From assembly GCA_965218625.1 (NCBI GenBank), contig CBDCLG010000023.1, forward strand, positions 1 to 64,000: DNA of 64,000 nt, read 5' to 3'. Position 1 is the first letter of the stretch. The number at the start of each line of letters is the position of its first letter. Below are positions 1-8,646 of the stretch, in pieces. Made by a program: the position numbers and the translations under genes. The stretch comes from Bin5 sp965218625. GTDB lineage: Bacteria > Chloroflexota > Anaerolineae > Caldilineales > Caldilineaceae. Below the pieces are notes generated by a model. That model did no database searches. It saw nothing but the letters and a program-made list of their open reading frames with translations, and was not told the origin of the DNA.

Positions 1-24
1 GGACTGGGTGGCGCTTGTAATGCT

Positions 25-54
25 CGACTCTGACATGCGCGACTCTGACATGCG
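25..54. repeat. 15-bp direct tandem repeat, two copies
   Basis: The unit CGACTCTGACATGCG occurs twice back to back (25-39 and 40-54), just upstream of rsmE. It may be the end of an upstream gene or a small repeat in the leader. No function can be assigned. Confidence 0.6.
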
Positions 55-77
55 CGACGAAGGTGGGGAACGGGACA

Positions 78-824
78 ATGGAGGCTGAGCGGGGCTGTCA
101 CCGTTTTTTCATCGAGGGGGTAGCCGTCGAGGTCCACCGCTCCGTCGACCTCGCGCCGCTGGCGCATCAGCTGCGCAACGTTTTGCGCCTTGCCCCCGGG
201 AACACGATCACCCTGCTCGACGACAGCGGCGCGGCCTTTCGCACGCGCATCGAGTTCCTGGACCGGCAGCGGGCAGCGGGCCTGGTGCTGGCGAAGGCGC
301 CTGTGGACAGCGAGCCGGGAATCGAGCTGACGCTCTACCAGTGCGCGTTGAAGAGAGACCGCTTCGAGTGGGTTCTGCAGAAGGGCGTCGAACTGGGTGT
401 GGGCCGGTTCGTGCCGGTAATCAGCAGCCGAACGGTCGTGCGTCCGTCTGCGAGGCTGTTGGACAAGTATGATCGCTGGCGCGCGATCGTGCGCGAAGCG
501 GCCGAGCAGAGCGGACGCGGCCGGCTGCCGGTCCTGGCCGATCCGCAGACCTGGGAACAGGCCGTGACACAGGGCGGGGGGCTGCGCCTGATGCCTTGGG
601 AGGACGCAGGCAGCGGCGTCCCGGGCATCGATTCCAGGGTCGCGGGCGTGAAGGCGGTTTCCCTGCTCGTCGGTCCGGAAGGCGGCATCAGCGCCGAAGA
701 GGCCGGCGCGGCCATTGATGCCGGCTGGCGGCCGGTCTCGCTGGGGCCGCGCGTGCTGCGCGCAGAAACCGCCGCGATCGCGGCGGTGACTATCGCCATG
801 CATCTGTCCGGCGACCTGGGCTGA
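78..824 (+). CDS. rsmE: 16S rRNA (uracil-1498-N3)-methyltransferase, RsmE family
   Basis: About 248 residues, the normal size for RsmE, a SAM-dependent SPOUT methyltransferase that modifies U1498 of 16S rRNA in the cytoplasm. The N terminus has the typical HRFFIEG start of the PUA-like domain. The C terminus has the SPOUT knot motifs LLVGPEGG and LGPRVLRAETA, which form the cofactor pocket. The frame is open from a GTG at 63, but the ATG at 78 is preferred because it sits directly before the conserved HRFF region. Two further genes follow in the same direction (RFAP-synthase-like and TrpF-like), so it may head a short operon. Confidence 0.9.
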   Translation: MEAERGCHRFFIEGVAVEVHRSVDLAPLAHQLRNVLRLAPGNTITLLDDSGAAFRTRIEFLDRQRAAGLVLAKAPVDSEPGIELTLYQCALKRDRFEWVLQKGVELGVGRFVPVISSRTVVRPSARLLDKYDRWRAIVREAAEQSGRGRLPVLADPQTWEQAVTQGGGLRLMPWEDAGSGVPGIDSRVAGVKAVSLLVGPEGGISAEEAGAAIDAGWRPVSLGPRVLRAETAAIAAVTIAMHLSGDLG

Positions 825-873
825 CTTTCGCCGGCGCCGCAGGAATGCATCGCAAACCGTACTGCCACGACAA

Positions 874-1947
874 ATGACGGGACCGATCACGATTCAGACG
901 CCGGCGCGGCTACACTTCGGCCTTCTCGACCTGAACGGCGGCCTGGGCCGTATCGACGGGGGCATTGGCCTGGCTCTGGAGGAGCCTCGCACTGTCATTG
1001 CCGCTGAGCGGCGCATCGCGGTCGAGGTTTCCTGCCCAATGGACCGGGAATTCGAAGCCCGCCTGGGTGCGACGGCACGCGCGGTCTGCGCAGCGTATGG
1101 ATTTCCCGGCGCGTCGGTCAGAGTCCTTGCGCGGGCGAAGCCGCATTCCGGCCTCGGCAGCGCCTCACAGACACTCGTGGGCGCCGGGATTGCAATCTGC
1201 GCGCTTTACGGGAAGAAGGCAACTGCGTCCGAGATCGCGGCGTTGGTTGGCCGGGGCGGCACGTCCGGCATCGGTGTCGGCGCGATCGAGTCCGGGGGAT
1301 TCATTCTCGACGGCGGCCATCGTTTCCGTCGCGGCCAGGGCAGCAAAGAGGGCTACTCGCCTTCGTCGGCATCGGTTGGCGTGCCGCCGCCGCCTGTTCT
1401 GGCGCGCTACAACTTTCCTGCCTGGGACGTGCTGATCGTAATCCCAAGCGGGGAGGGCGCGAGCGGAGAACGTGAACGGGACCTCTTTGAAGAGGCCTGC
1501 CCCATCTCCGCCCGGGACGTGGAAAAAATGGCGCGCATCCTGCTTGTGCAGATGTTGCCTGCGCTGGTGGAGGCCGATTTGCCCGCTTTCGGCGCGGCGA
1601 TGGAAGCCTACCAGCGTTACGGTTTCAAGCGCTTCGAGCTCAAGACGCAGGGTCCGCTGATCGCCGAATGCATCGAGTTCCTTCGCTCGAACGGCGGCGC
1701 GGGCGTTGGCATGAGCAGCTGGGGACCGTCGCTCTACGCCTTCGGACACGACCTGTCGGAGTTGCGGCTGAAGGCCGGGGAATGGCTCACTGCCAGGGGC
1801 GGCGGCGAAGTAATCCTGACGAAGGCGAACAACATCGGATACAGGCTGGTCCTCCCGGACGAGGCGAAGGCGAGCGCCGCTTCGACCGGCGTCAGCGGGA
1901 ATCCACCCGGATTCGCTCCAGCGCAAGGAGAGGCAACGCCGCCCTGA
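874..1947 (+). CDS. beta-ribofuranosylaminobenzene 5'-phosphate synthase-like GHMP-fold protein
   Basis: 357 residues. Family members use a GHMP-kinase fold; the characterised ones condense PRPP with 4-hydroxy- or 4-aminobenzoate, releasing CO2, in methanopterin biosynthesis. Visible motifs are the N-terminal TPARLHFGLLDL, the glycine-rich KPHSGLGSASQ loop around residue 90, and GGTSGIGVGAIESGGF around residue 128, all characteristic of RFAP synthases. Its stop overlaps the next start (ATGA at 1945-1949), so it is translationally coupled to a TrpF-like isomerase. No other methanopterin gene is in the window, so the physiological product is unknown; it may be a different N- or C-riboside. Confidence 0.8.
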   Translation: MTGPITIQTPARLHFGLLDLNGGLGRIDGGIGLALEEPRTVIAAERRIAVEVSCPMDREFEARLGATARAVCAAYGFPGASVRVLARAKPHSGLGSASQTLVGAGIAICALYGKKATASEIAALVGRGGTSGIGVGAIESGGFILDGGHRFRRGQGSKEGYSPSSASVGVPPPPVLARYNFPAWDVLIVIPSGEGASGERERDLFEEACPISARDVEKMARILLVQMLPALVEADLPAFGAAMEAYQRYGFKRFELKTQGPLIAECIEFLRSNGGAGVGMSSWGPSLYAFGHDLSELRLKAGEWLTARGGGEVILTKANNIGYRLVLPDEAKASAASTGVSGNPPGFAPAQGEATPP

Positions 1948-2609
1948 TGACACTGTTGAAACTCTGCGGCACCACGAATCCTGAAGACGCGCTTCTCGCC
2001 GGACGCGCCGGCGTCGACTTCTGCGGCATTCTGGTGGACGTCGCCTGGTCCGAGCGCAGCCTGACGCTGGAGCAGGCCCGGCCGGTCGCCCTGGTGTCCG
2101 GCGTGCACAATGTCATCCTGTTGTGCAATCCAAGCGCCGCCTTCGCCGTCGAGGTAGCCGAGACCCTACAGCCCTACGCACTCCAGCTGCATTGCCATGA
2201 ACCGCCCTCGCTGGTGGCTGAACTGAAAGAGTCGATGACGTGCGCGATCTGGAAGACGGTCCACCTTCCCACCCTGGAGGGCCAGGCCGAGCCGCAAGCC
2301 TTCGTAGCCGCGGGCGCCGACGCGCTCCTGGCGGACTCTGTCGACACCAGCGAAGGCTTTGCCCGCCTCGGCGGAACCGGCAAGGTAGGCGACTGGGAGG
2401 CGGTCGCCGCGCTGAAGCAGCAGGTGGACATTCCCGTTTTCCTGGCAGGAGGGATCGGCCCGGACAACGTCGCTGCAGCCGTGCACGCGGTGCAGCCCGA
2501 CGGAATCGACCTCTGCAGCGGCGTCGAATCGGCCCGGGGACGGCGCGACCCCGCAAAAGTCGAGCGCCTGATGCAGATGTTTCGGAAGGCGGCCGCAGCC
2601 GGCGGTTGA
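1947..2609 (+). CDS. phosphoribosylanthranilate isomerase-like TIM barrel (TrpF family)
   Basis: 220 residues starting at the ATG that overlaps the previous stop. TrpF catalyses an Amadori rearrangement of N-(5-phosphoribosyl)anthranilate in tryptophan synthesis. Seen: LKLCGTTN at the N terminus (the general-base Cys of KICGIT), an Asp in ALLADS (general acid region), GGTGKVGDW, LAGGIGPDNV (phosphate site) and IDLCSGVE near the end. The usual SPR motif reads SER. No other trp genes are nearby and the coupled upstream gene makes a ribosylated aromatic amine in known systems, so this copy may act in that pathway rather than in tryptophan synthesis. That is inference. Confidence 0.8.
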   Translation: MTLLKLCGTTNPEDALLAGRAGVDFCGILVDVAWSERSLTLEQARPVALVSGVHNVILLCNPSAAFAVEVAETLQPYALQLHCHEPPSLVAELKESMTCAIWKTVHLPTLEGQAEPQAFVAAGADALLADSVDTSEGFARLGGTGKVGDWEAVAALKQQVDIPVFLAGGIGPDNVAAAVHAVQPDGIDLCSGVESARGRRDPAKVERLMQMFRKAAAAGG

Positions 2610-2677
2610 GTGGGGTGCGACAGTGGGAAGAAGGTGTGGCGCAGGCGAATAAACCGCCTGCCTGACGTGCAACTTGT

Positions 2678-3451
2678 TCAGCGGCTCATCATGAGCCCAT
2701 TGCCCAGCGGGGACTGCCCAAGGCCCGAACTCTCTCTATCGTTCGAGGTCAACACGTTCGCGATCGCGCCGACGCCACGCCGGCTGGTAATCAGCCCCTG
2801 GTGCTGAAGGGTCCAAACGGCCATGTTGGTGCCCACGCGAAAACGACAGTTGAAAGAGGGCACGATCATCAGGTCGAGCGGTGTCCACAACGAGGAGAAC
2901 TCGATGCTCGTCAGCTGTTCGGCGTCAGCATTGAGGTCGCGCAAAAAGCTGCTGTTGGGCCGCAACTGCAGTGCGGCCGGCAGGCGGCTGGCGAAAGCCA
3001 ACCACGTGCCGTGATGGGGCGTTGCCACGCCAAGAAAGCGGCCGGTCCGCGCCAGGCCGCCCATACGTTGCATGTAATAGCGCGCCACGATCCCGCCCAG
3101 GCTGAAACCGACAAAATTCAGCTGCTGGTTGTAGGCGAAATTGCTGCTGATATAGGCCTTTAACTGCTGTGCCAGGACTTCGAGGGGCACGCTGCAATCG
3201 CTCGGCGCGAGCGTCACCGCATACGTGCGTACGCCCACGCCGGCCAGGTGCCGTGCGAGCGGCTCGAACACAGACGCTTCATCTTTGTATCCGTGCACCA
3301 AAATGGTGGGCGGCTGCGCATCCTGCCCCGGGTCGCCGGAGGCAGGCCAGCGCAGACCTGTTCCTGCGCTCGAAGGCCCAACCGGAGCTTCCCGGATCGA
3401 TCTTCTTGCTCGCCGGTATTGCTGTCGCAGTCGGTTACGGATGGCAGACAT
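2678..3451 (-). CDS. alpha/beta hydrolase, lipase-like
   Basis: About 257 residues. TILVHGYKDEASVFEPL gives the oxyanion-side HG motif, VGFSLGG is the nucleophile elbow (Ser), and HHGTW later in the barrel resembles triacylglycerol lipases and esterases. The N-terminal ~50 residues are basic with no clear signal peptide. A TTG at 3469 would add six residues; the ATG at 3451 is preferred. It is convergent with the rsmE operon. The substrate cannot be read from the sequence. Confidence 0.75.
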   Translation of the reverse strand: MSAIRNRLRQQYRRARRSIREAPVGPSSAGTGLRWPASGDPGQDAQPPTILVHGYKDEASVFEPLARHLAGVGVRTYAVTLAPSDCSVPLEVLAQQLKAYISSNFAYNQQLNFVGFSLGGIVARYYMQRMGGLARTGRFLGVATPHHGTWLAFASRLPAALQLRPNSSFLRDLNADAEQLTSIEFSSLWTPLDLMIVPSFNCRFRVGTNMAVWTLQHQGLITSRRGVGAIANVLTSNDRESSGLGQSPLGNGLMMSR

Positions 3452-3559
3452 GATCCCTGGCCCGATCAAGGGCCTGTTTCCGGGCCTATAGCTGTTACAA
3501 CTTTCTGGGGCTACTCTATCACACTTTGCGACTTCCGCTCAAGCGCCTAGACTGGATGG

Positions 3560-3792
3560 CAGGGCAATCGCATCAAAATCTGGGCGCCAAAATAACCCAC
3601 AAAGGGCACCCACAAGGGGCGCCCCTACCAATTGTCATTCGTTTTCGGCTGAAAAACCGAACTCCGGTCGCCGAAAACCTTAAGAATTCGAGACCGCGCA
3701 CTATGATTTGCACTGTTCTCGGCGTTTCTTGGTAGTTTGGCTCGAATCAGGTAGTGTCGCGGGTCTTGGCCCAATTAGATGCAATCGCCCTG
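3560..3792 (+). mobile_element. MITE-like element, copy 1
   Basis: 233 bp, bounded by CAGGGCAATCGCATC on the left and, on the right, the inverted match ending TGCAATCGCCCTG. It is flanked by a perfect 11-bp direct repeat AGACTGGATGG (3549-3559 and 3793-3803). The interior carries the GC palindromic core GGGCACCCACAAGGGGCGCCC and a tail (GTAGTGTCGCGGG) shared by all copies. No transposase is encoded. Copies 1 and 6 share an interior variant around a CTTAAGAATTCG stretch. The right end lies 41 bp before a -10-like TAGAAT. Confidence 0.85.
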
Positions 3793-3810
3793 AGACTGGA
3801 TGGCCTTCCC

Positions 3811-3839
3811 TTTAGCAATTCGGCCCGATCGGGTAGAAT
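3811..3839 (+). promoter_or_regulatory. candidate sigma-70 promoter of the peroxiredoxin gene
   Basis: TTTAGC (3811-3816), 17-bp spacer, TAGAAT (3834-3839), 108 bp before the bcp start. The -10 is good and the -35 is weak. It begins 18 bp after the end of MITE copy 1. Confidence 0.4.
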
Positions 3840-3947
3840 AACCATGCTCTGATATGTCAGAATCGCGCTCCCCACCAACGCCGCGGACGCCCGGCCGGCC
3901 CTGCCCGGCAGCGGGAGAGGCGCCAATCAACCCACAGGAGGACTGAA

Positions 3948-4412
3948 ATGGGAACTGAACTTGCCCCGGGGACTCCGGCCCCGACTTTCAAGGCCACGAC
4001 CGACAGCGGTAAAACGATCGATCTGGCCGACTATCGCGGGCAGAAAGTGATCCTCTACTTCTATCCCAAAGACGACACGCCCGGCTGCACGACGCAGTCC
4101 TGCGGCTTTCGCGATGTTCACGATGAGATCACCGAACAGAACGCCGTCGTCTTCGGCATCAGCCCCGACGGTGAGGAAAGCCATCAGAAGTTCCGCGCCA
4201 AGTTTGAACTGCCGTTCACATTGCTCGTCGATGAAGACCACTCGATTGCCGAGGCTTACGGCGTCTGGGGCGAGCGGACCATGTACGGACGCACCTTTAT
4301 GGGCATCCATCGCAGCCACTTCGTGATCGACGAGAACGGAGAACTGTTGGAGACGAACTACAACGTGGCGCCGGCGGACAGCCCTTCCGCGGCCCTGGCG
4401 GCGGTCTCCTGA
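3948..4412 (+). CDS. bcp: thioredoxin-dependent thiol peroxidase (peroxiredoxin, BCP/PrxQ type)
   Basis: 154 residues, the usual PrxQ length. It reduces hydrogen peroxide and organic hydroperoxides in the cytoplasm using thioredoxin. The motif YPKDDTPGCTTQSCGFRD holds the peroxidatic Cys (about residue 47) and the resolving Cys five residues later, the PrxQ arrangement. The start is supported by AGGAGG eight bases upstream. It is transcribed alone. Confidence 0.95.
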   Translation: MGTELAPGTPAPTFKATTDSGKTIDLADYRGQKVILYFYPKDDTPGCTTQSCGFRDVHDEITEQNAVVFGISPDGEESHQKFRAKFELPFTLLVDEDHSIAEAYGVWGERTMYGRTFMGIHRSHFVIDENGELLETNYNVAPADSPSAALAAVS

Positions 4413-4542
4413 CTCAGGCGGCACATCGACCTGGTATCGACCTGGTGGGCTCCCATACCGGTCGCCGGCCGCAGTCGACCTGCCTTGTCATTCAGTCATG
4501 CCGCCGGCGCGGCAACGGTCGTAGCCAGGTCTCGGCAGGCCG

Positions 4543-4743
4543 CTACCAGGGAATGCCGCCAGTGCCGACGTATGCTCTCCAGAAGCCGAACAGCAGGTAG
4601 ACGCCGACAACAATGACCAGGAGAGTGAGAATCGTATTCCACTGGCTGCGAATCCGCCTGTATTCCGCCCAGACCGCTTTCGGTTTCAGCAGGAAAATCA
4701 CGGCGAGCATAATGAGGACTAGCAGCAGGTATCTGATTCTCAC
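4543..4743 (-). CDS. small two-helix membrane protein, unknown function
   Basis: 66 residues with two hydrophobic segments (about 4-20 and 38-55) separated by a basic linker. Its ATG lies 28 bp from the divergent start of the next membrane protein, so the two probably share a promoter region. The family is not recognised. Confidence 0.55.
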   Translation of the reverse strand: MRIRYLLLVLIMLAVIFLLKPKAVWAEYRRIRSQWNTILTLLVIVVGVYLLFGFWRAYVGTGGIPW

Positions 4744-4771
4744 GGAAGGACTGTTTCGCTAATATCCCGGT

Positions 4772-5455
4772 ATGGACATCTCGTGGATATGGGAACAAGT
4801 GACAGCGGCCCCAACAGGGGCAGGGCTATGGCTGGCCTTGAGTTTCCTGCTGGCCGGATTGACCGCCGGTTTCGCTCGACTCTTCGCTCCTCAACTGGAG
4901 CGAACGGTACGCGTGGTCCGGTGGATTTCCCTGCCCTACCTGGGGCTGGTCCTGGGGGAGTTGTCCCCCCGCTCGATGGGCATTTCCTTAATCGACTGGT
5001 CGCTGGGTCTACGCGTTGGTCTTGTCGTGCTGGTGGGCATGTCGGCTCTGCTCGCCATCGTCCGCATCTGGCTCCATACCGACAAAAGCCCTCCTGCCGG
5101 CGGGCGAGGACCGGGTCCTTTTTCGCTCCTCACGTGGATTGAGAGCGGCGCCCAGGAATTCCACTGGTGTTTTCTGCGCGGCGCGGCGCTGGATCTGCTG
5201 ATCTCTCTTCCGGCGGCAGACCAGGCAATCGCATACTGGTCCATCTGGCTGGGGGCCGCGCTTGCCTTGCCCGGAGTCATCCTTCATTCGAAGCACAACG
5301 CCGAGCGCCTGGTAAACGCGGCAATCCTGCTGTCGACGACCAGTCTTTTTCTCTACACGCGCAACTTCTGGCTGTCGTGGCTGCTTCATGCCGGCATGCG
5401 CGCCGTCATTCAGTCGCGCCAGCCGCCGTCACAGGGGCAAGCCTGGTCCTCTTGA
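4772..5455 (+). CDS. integral membrane protein, possibly degenerate CPBP-like
   Basis: 227 residues with about six hydrophobic segments. GAQEFHWCFLRG (about residue 130) and NFWLSWLLHAGM (about 195) are placed like the EExxxR and HxxxN/B regions of CPBP intramembrane proteases. The glutamate pair is not conserved, so it is at best a diverged or inactive member. It is divergent from the 66-residue membrane protein. Function is unknown. Confidence 0.55.
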   Translation: MDISWIWEQVTAAPTGAGLWLALSFLLAGLTAGFARLFAPQLERTVRVVRWISLPYLGLVLGELSPRSMGISLIDWSLGLRVGLVVLVGMSALLAIVRIWLHTDKSPPAGGRGPGPFSLLTWIESGAQEFHWCFLRGAALDLLISLPAADQAIAYWSIWLGAALALPGVILHSKHNAERLVNAAILLSTTSLFLYTRNFWLSWLLHAGMRAVIQSRQPPSQGQAWSS

Positions 5456-5473
5456 CGAGGCGGCCCGCACCCT

Positions 5474-5776
5474 CTAGAGAAAGAAGCCCACCACCAGCAT
5501 CACTGCGAAGAGTGCGACCGAGACGACAAGCAGCTGTTTCAGGTCGGAGAATACCCGGCTGTATTCAACTTTCCAGTCGGCCTGGTTTGTTCCGGCGACG
5601 GCGACGGCGACGGCGGGGCTTGGCTGTGGCTGCGGCTCTGCAGCTGCCGGACCAACGCCGGCCTGGGACGGCGCAACCTGGTCGTGTTTGACTTCGGTTC
5701 CCGGCCGCAGTCCGCTGTAGCTGCGCGGGTTGGCTCTACTGGGGGTTGAACGGCGGCGTCTGCTGCGACGGCCCAT
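5474..5776 (-). CDS. small tail-anchored membrane protein, hypothetical
   Basis: 100 residues starting at the ATG at 5776 with an AAGGAC upstream. The N terminus is very basic (GRRSRRRRS), the middle is Pro/Ala/Gln-rich low complexity, and the last ~22 residues form one hydrophobic helix (LLVVSVALFAVMLVVGFFL), suggesting a C-tail anchor. The frame runs further upstream into the MITE, but that part is repeat sequence. A TATAAT box at 5828-5833 on this strand supports the shorter start. Confidence 0.55.
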   Translation of the reverse strand: MGRRSRRRRSTPSRANPRSYSGLRPGTEVKHDQVAPSQAGVGPAAAEPQPQPSPAVAVAVAGTNQADWKVEYSRVFSDLKQLLVVSVALFAVMLVVGFFL

Positions 5777-5827
5777 GCTGATTTGTCCTTCACAGGTGGG
5801 TCTGGCGTCCCGAAATTCCGGTTGGTT

Positions 5828-5857
5828 ATTATATCCCAGGCTGGCTGAGTTCGCCCA
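5828..5857 (-). promoter_or_regulatory. candidate promoter of the small tail-anchored protein gene
   Basis: A perfect TATAAT on the minus strand at 5828-5833, about 52 bp before the ATG. A weak -35 (TGGGCG) lies at 5852-5857. MITE copy 2 begins 42 bp upstream of the -10. Confidence 0.45.
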
Positions 5858-5875
5858 ACTGCAGGCAGCCTGGGT

Positions 5876-6165
5876 CAGGGCAATCGCATCTAAATCTGGA
5901 CGTCGAAATGTCCCACGAAGGGCACCCACAAGGGGTGCCCCTACCAGTAGTCAATCGTTTTCGGCCAAGAAACCGGACTCCAGAAGGGCGCCCACAAGGG
6001 GCGCCCCTACAATGACACACTGTTTTCGGCCAGGAAACCGAACGCCGGAAGGGCGCCCACAAGGGGCGCCCCTACGATGATTTGCTGTTTGCGGCAGTTT
6101 TTTCGGAGTTGGGTTCGAATCAGGTAGTGTCGCGGGCCTTGGCCCAATCAGACGCTATCGCCCTG
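5876..6165 (+). mobile_element. MITE-like element, copy 2
   Basis: 290 bp with the family inverted ends CAGGGCAATCGCATCTAAAT and ..GCTATCGCCCTG. The direct repeat GGCAGCCTGGG lies at 5864-5874 (one extra T before the element) and again at 6166-6176. It contains three successive copies of the core AAGGGCGCCCACAAGGGG, which explains its larger size. Its left end is 42 bp from the TATAAT of the divergent gene. Confidence 0.85.
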
Positions 6166-6191
6166 GGCAGCCTGGGCCTTTTTTTGTCCAC

Positions 6192-6219
6192 TTGACTTTC
6201 ACTTATATTTCATTATGAT
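6192..6219 (+). promoter_or_regulatory. candidate promoter upstream of the first transporter operon
   Basis: TTGACT (6192-6197), 16-bp spacer, TATGAT (6214-6219) in an AT-rich patch after a T-run. If used, the transcript has a leader of over 500 nt before the binding-protein gene. Confidence 0.35.
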
Positions 6220-6758
6220 GGTGTTTGACGCTGGCGTTCTGTTGGCCGATTGACTTGCCCGACGCAGGCTGGAACAGGATTTCTTGGTTTGTTCCTGGCA
6301 GCCTGTAGCGGCGTCACCGGGAGTCAACTTTGTGTATGCAATCCTCGCAGCTGCCGCAAAAGCAAAGGCAGGCGCCAACCACTGAATCGCTATCAACGAA
6401 CCTGTGCGGGCAGCGGGGCGGGCGCCGCTCGCAGAACGGCAACGGCAGAAGGCGTCCTGAAACAAATGCAGGACCGCCTCCGAATCGCGGCCCTGTTCGC
6501 GACGACGCGTACCCGCGGCCGCTTGACCACGCGTGCTGAATGCGAAAGGCCGGCAATTCTTCTCAGATTGCATATGGCTGCTGTTTGCGAGCGAAGGGAG
6601 GTATTTTGCCGACAAACTGAACCGACGCCGCTACATTCCCGGGCCTGGCCAGCCTGGCCCTCGGTTTCTCTCAGGGTGTACGTTTTGCAGAAGGTTGTCG
6701 AGTCGGACCAGAATGCACGATCTTGCACAACTTGCGCTAATCCTAAGGAGGAGTCCCG
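6220..6758. other. non-coding stretch before the transporter operon
   Basis: About 540 bp with open frames on both strands but no frame with a recognisable protein pattern. Only the strong ribosome-binding site CTAAGGAGG at its end is clear. It may be a long leader. Confidence 0.4.
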
Positions 6759-8474
6759 ATGCGAACCCTCATGCTGGTAGCATATTTGGTAGTTGCAACG
6801 GCAGTGCTGCTCACCGGCTGCGTGGCGCCGGCCCCCGCCACCGAAGCCACCGAGGCGGAGGAGCCTGCAGCTGCACCGCAGGATCAGCCGGAGACGGAAG
6901 TTCTGGCGCCGACAGACTGGTACGATCCTGAGACGCTCGGCGCTACATGGATCAACCTCTGCGCGGATGATCCGCCGCGCTATGGCGGCACTATCGTCAG
7001 CTCCGCTGCGGCACGCGGGCTGGCAGGGTCAGGTTGGTTGTCGGATACCAACGACTCATTTATTTTCAACCAGTTGGTCGAGGCCCAGGCCGGCACCTAT
7101 GCCATCGTCCCGGAACTGGCAGAGAGCTGGGACATTTCGGATGATCAACAAGTCTATACGTTCCACCTGAGGCAGGGCGTGCTGTTCCACGACGGCAGCC
7201 CGTTTACGGCGCAGGATGTGAAGTACACCTATGAGGTGTTCGCGCATCCTGAAAGCGCCAGCGGCCAAAGCGGCAGCCTGGCTAACCTTGTTGGAGCGGA
7301 GGCGTTCCAGGCGAACGAGGCCGACGACATCTCAGGGTTGAAGGTGATCGACGATCACACGATCGAGTTCCATTTCCTCAATCCGGAACCCAACTTCCTG
7401 CGCAGCATTCCCCCCAATGATAACATCTTCAGCAAGGCGTCGATTGAGGGCATCCCCTTCGCTGAGGTTGGGACGACGATGGAAGCGATCGGCACAGGTC
7501 CGTTCAAGCTGGCCGAACTGGTGCCGGACCAGTACTACGTCCTCGAGCGCAATGAGGACTACTGGGCAGGCCGGCCCTACCTGGACCAGGTCATCTTCCG
7601 TTTCGGGCTGCGCGCCAGCATGGCGACCTGGGTGGCGGCCCTGGAGGCCGGTGAAATTCACGTTGGCGCCCAGGCCAGCGGGACGGAACGCATCCGCATG
7701 GGTGAGAACCCGGATATCGCGCTGGTCGGCGCGCCATTCGGGGCCATATTCATTCGGCCCAACCATCTGAACCTGGATGACATTCGTGTGCGAAAGGCCC
7801 TTCTCTACGCGCTGGACCTGGAGGCGATCCAGGACGGCATCTGGGGGAGCGAAGCGATCGTCTACGACTGGTACATGTTCGATCCGAATCGTGAATGGAT
7901 GAGCCCGGACATCACCATCTACCCCTACGACCCAGAGAAGGCCAAGGAGCTTCTGGCCGAGGCCGAGTGGGACGCGGACAGGGAGCTGGACCTTCTCTTC
8001 TACTATGGGGACGACGTTCACAAGCGCGTCACCGCAGCCATGCAACAGTTCTGGGCGGATGTTGGCGTGAAGGTGAACCCGCAGTATGTTGAAGTCCCGA
8101 CGCTGATTGAAAGGGTTGTGTCGGACGATGACTTCGACCTGTTGTACGGCTGCTGCGCTCCGATGGTGCCGGAGGACTACGCGGCGCGGTACCGGTGTGA
8201 AGTGGTCCCGCCGCACGGCTCGAATACGCCGCGTTTCTGCAATGAGGCGTATGATGAGTTGGCGGTCGCTACCATGACAGAGTTCGATCCCGAAAGGCGA
8301 ACGGCGCTGTTCAACGAGATCACCGAGATTGCGACAGATGAGGTGATCGACATGCCGTTCTGGCAGCAGGACCGCCGCATGGCCGTTAGTTCGGACCTGT
8401 GCAACTACCGCTTCTTCCTGTCGCTGGCCGCCTACGCCGACCAGCTGCCGCATACCTGGTACCTGAAAGAGTAA
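6759..8474 (+). CDS. ABC transporter substrate-binding lipoprotein, family 5 (peptide/nickel/oligosaccharide type)
   Basis: 571 residues. It has a signal peptide with lipobox LLTGC (Cys about 21), an acidic Glu/Ala/Pro linker, then the family-5 binding fold: RYGGTIVS at the start of the mature domain and QVYTFHLRQGVLFHDG, the classic SBP_bac_5 region. It should capture a ligand outside the membrane and deliver it to the two permeases that follow. The start is set by AAGGAGG. No ATPase gene is in this operon. A strong hairpin lies just after the stop. The neighbouring dioxygenases and UxuA-like gene suggest a small organic or sugar-derived substrate rather than peptides. Confidence 0.9.
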   Translation: MRTLMLVAYLVVATAVLLTGCVAPAPATEATEAEEPAAAPQDQPETEVLAPTDWYDPETLGATWINLCADDPPRYGGTIVSSAAARGLAGSGWLSDTNDSFIFNQLVEAQAGTYAIVPELAESWDISDDQQVYTFHLRQGVLFHDGSPFTAQDVKYTYEVFAHPESASGQSGSLANLVGAEAFQANEADDISGLKVIDDHTIEFHFLNPEPNFLRSIPPNDNIFSKASIEGIPFAEVGTTMEAIGTGPFKLAELVPDQYYVLERNEDYWAGRPYLDQVIFRFGLRASMATWVAALEAGEIHVGAQASGTERIRMGENPDIALVGAPFGAIFIRPNHLNLDDIRVRKALLYALDLEAIQDGIWGSEAIVYDWYMFDPNREWMSPDITIYPYDPEKAKELLAEAEWDADRELDLLFYYGDDVHKRVTAAMQQFWADVGVKVNPQYVEVPTLIERVVSDDDFDLLYGCCAPMVPEDYAARYRCEVVPPHGSNTPRFCNEAYDELAVATMTEFDPERRTALFNEITEIATDEVIDMPFWQQDRRMAVSSDLCNYRFFLSLAAYADQLPHTWYLKE

Positions 8475-8541
8475 CGGCCCGGTCAGCCAAGGCTTCGCTC
8501 TTTGACTACCCAGCGGAGCGGGAAAGCCGCTGCAGGCAGTT

Positions 8542-8587
8542 CCCCTCCCTTCCGGCCCGGCATATGGGCCGCGTCGGAAGGGAGGGG
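8542..8587 (+). promoter_or_regulatory. intercistronic hairpin between binding-protein and permease genes
   Basis: A perfect 13-bp stem, CCCCTCCCTTCCG (8542-8554) with CGGAAGGGAGGGG (8575-8587), enclosing a 20-nt loop that itself contains GCCC/GGGC. There is no following T-run. The position suggests 3'-end protection of the binding-protein mRNA or partial attenuation, so that the binding protein outnumbers the permeases. Confidence 0.65.
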
Positions 8588-8646
8588 AAAGCAGGTGGGG
8601 CAAGGACCTGCCGTTTCATCCGGCAACACGCTTCTCGAGACAAACA

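Noticed and set aside
5829..6080. Small frames reading through the MITE copies (e.g. with GALRGTFRRP or APTRGAPT peptides)
   Set aside because: These recur in every MITE copy because they translate the repeat. They have no start signals and are broken by its length changes.
6250..6780. 176-residue plus-strand frame before the binding-protein gene
   Set aside because: Cys/Arg-rich without motifs or a ribosome-binding site, and it overlaps the well-supported start at 6759.
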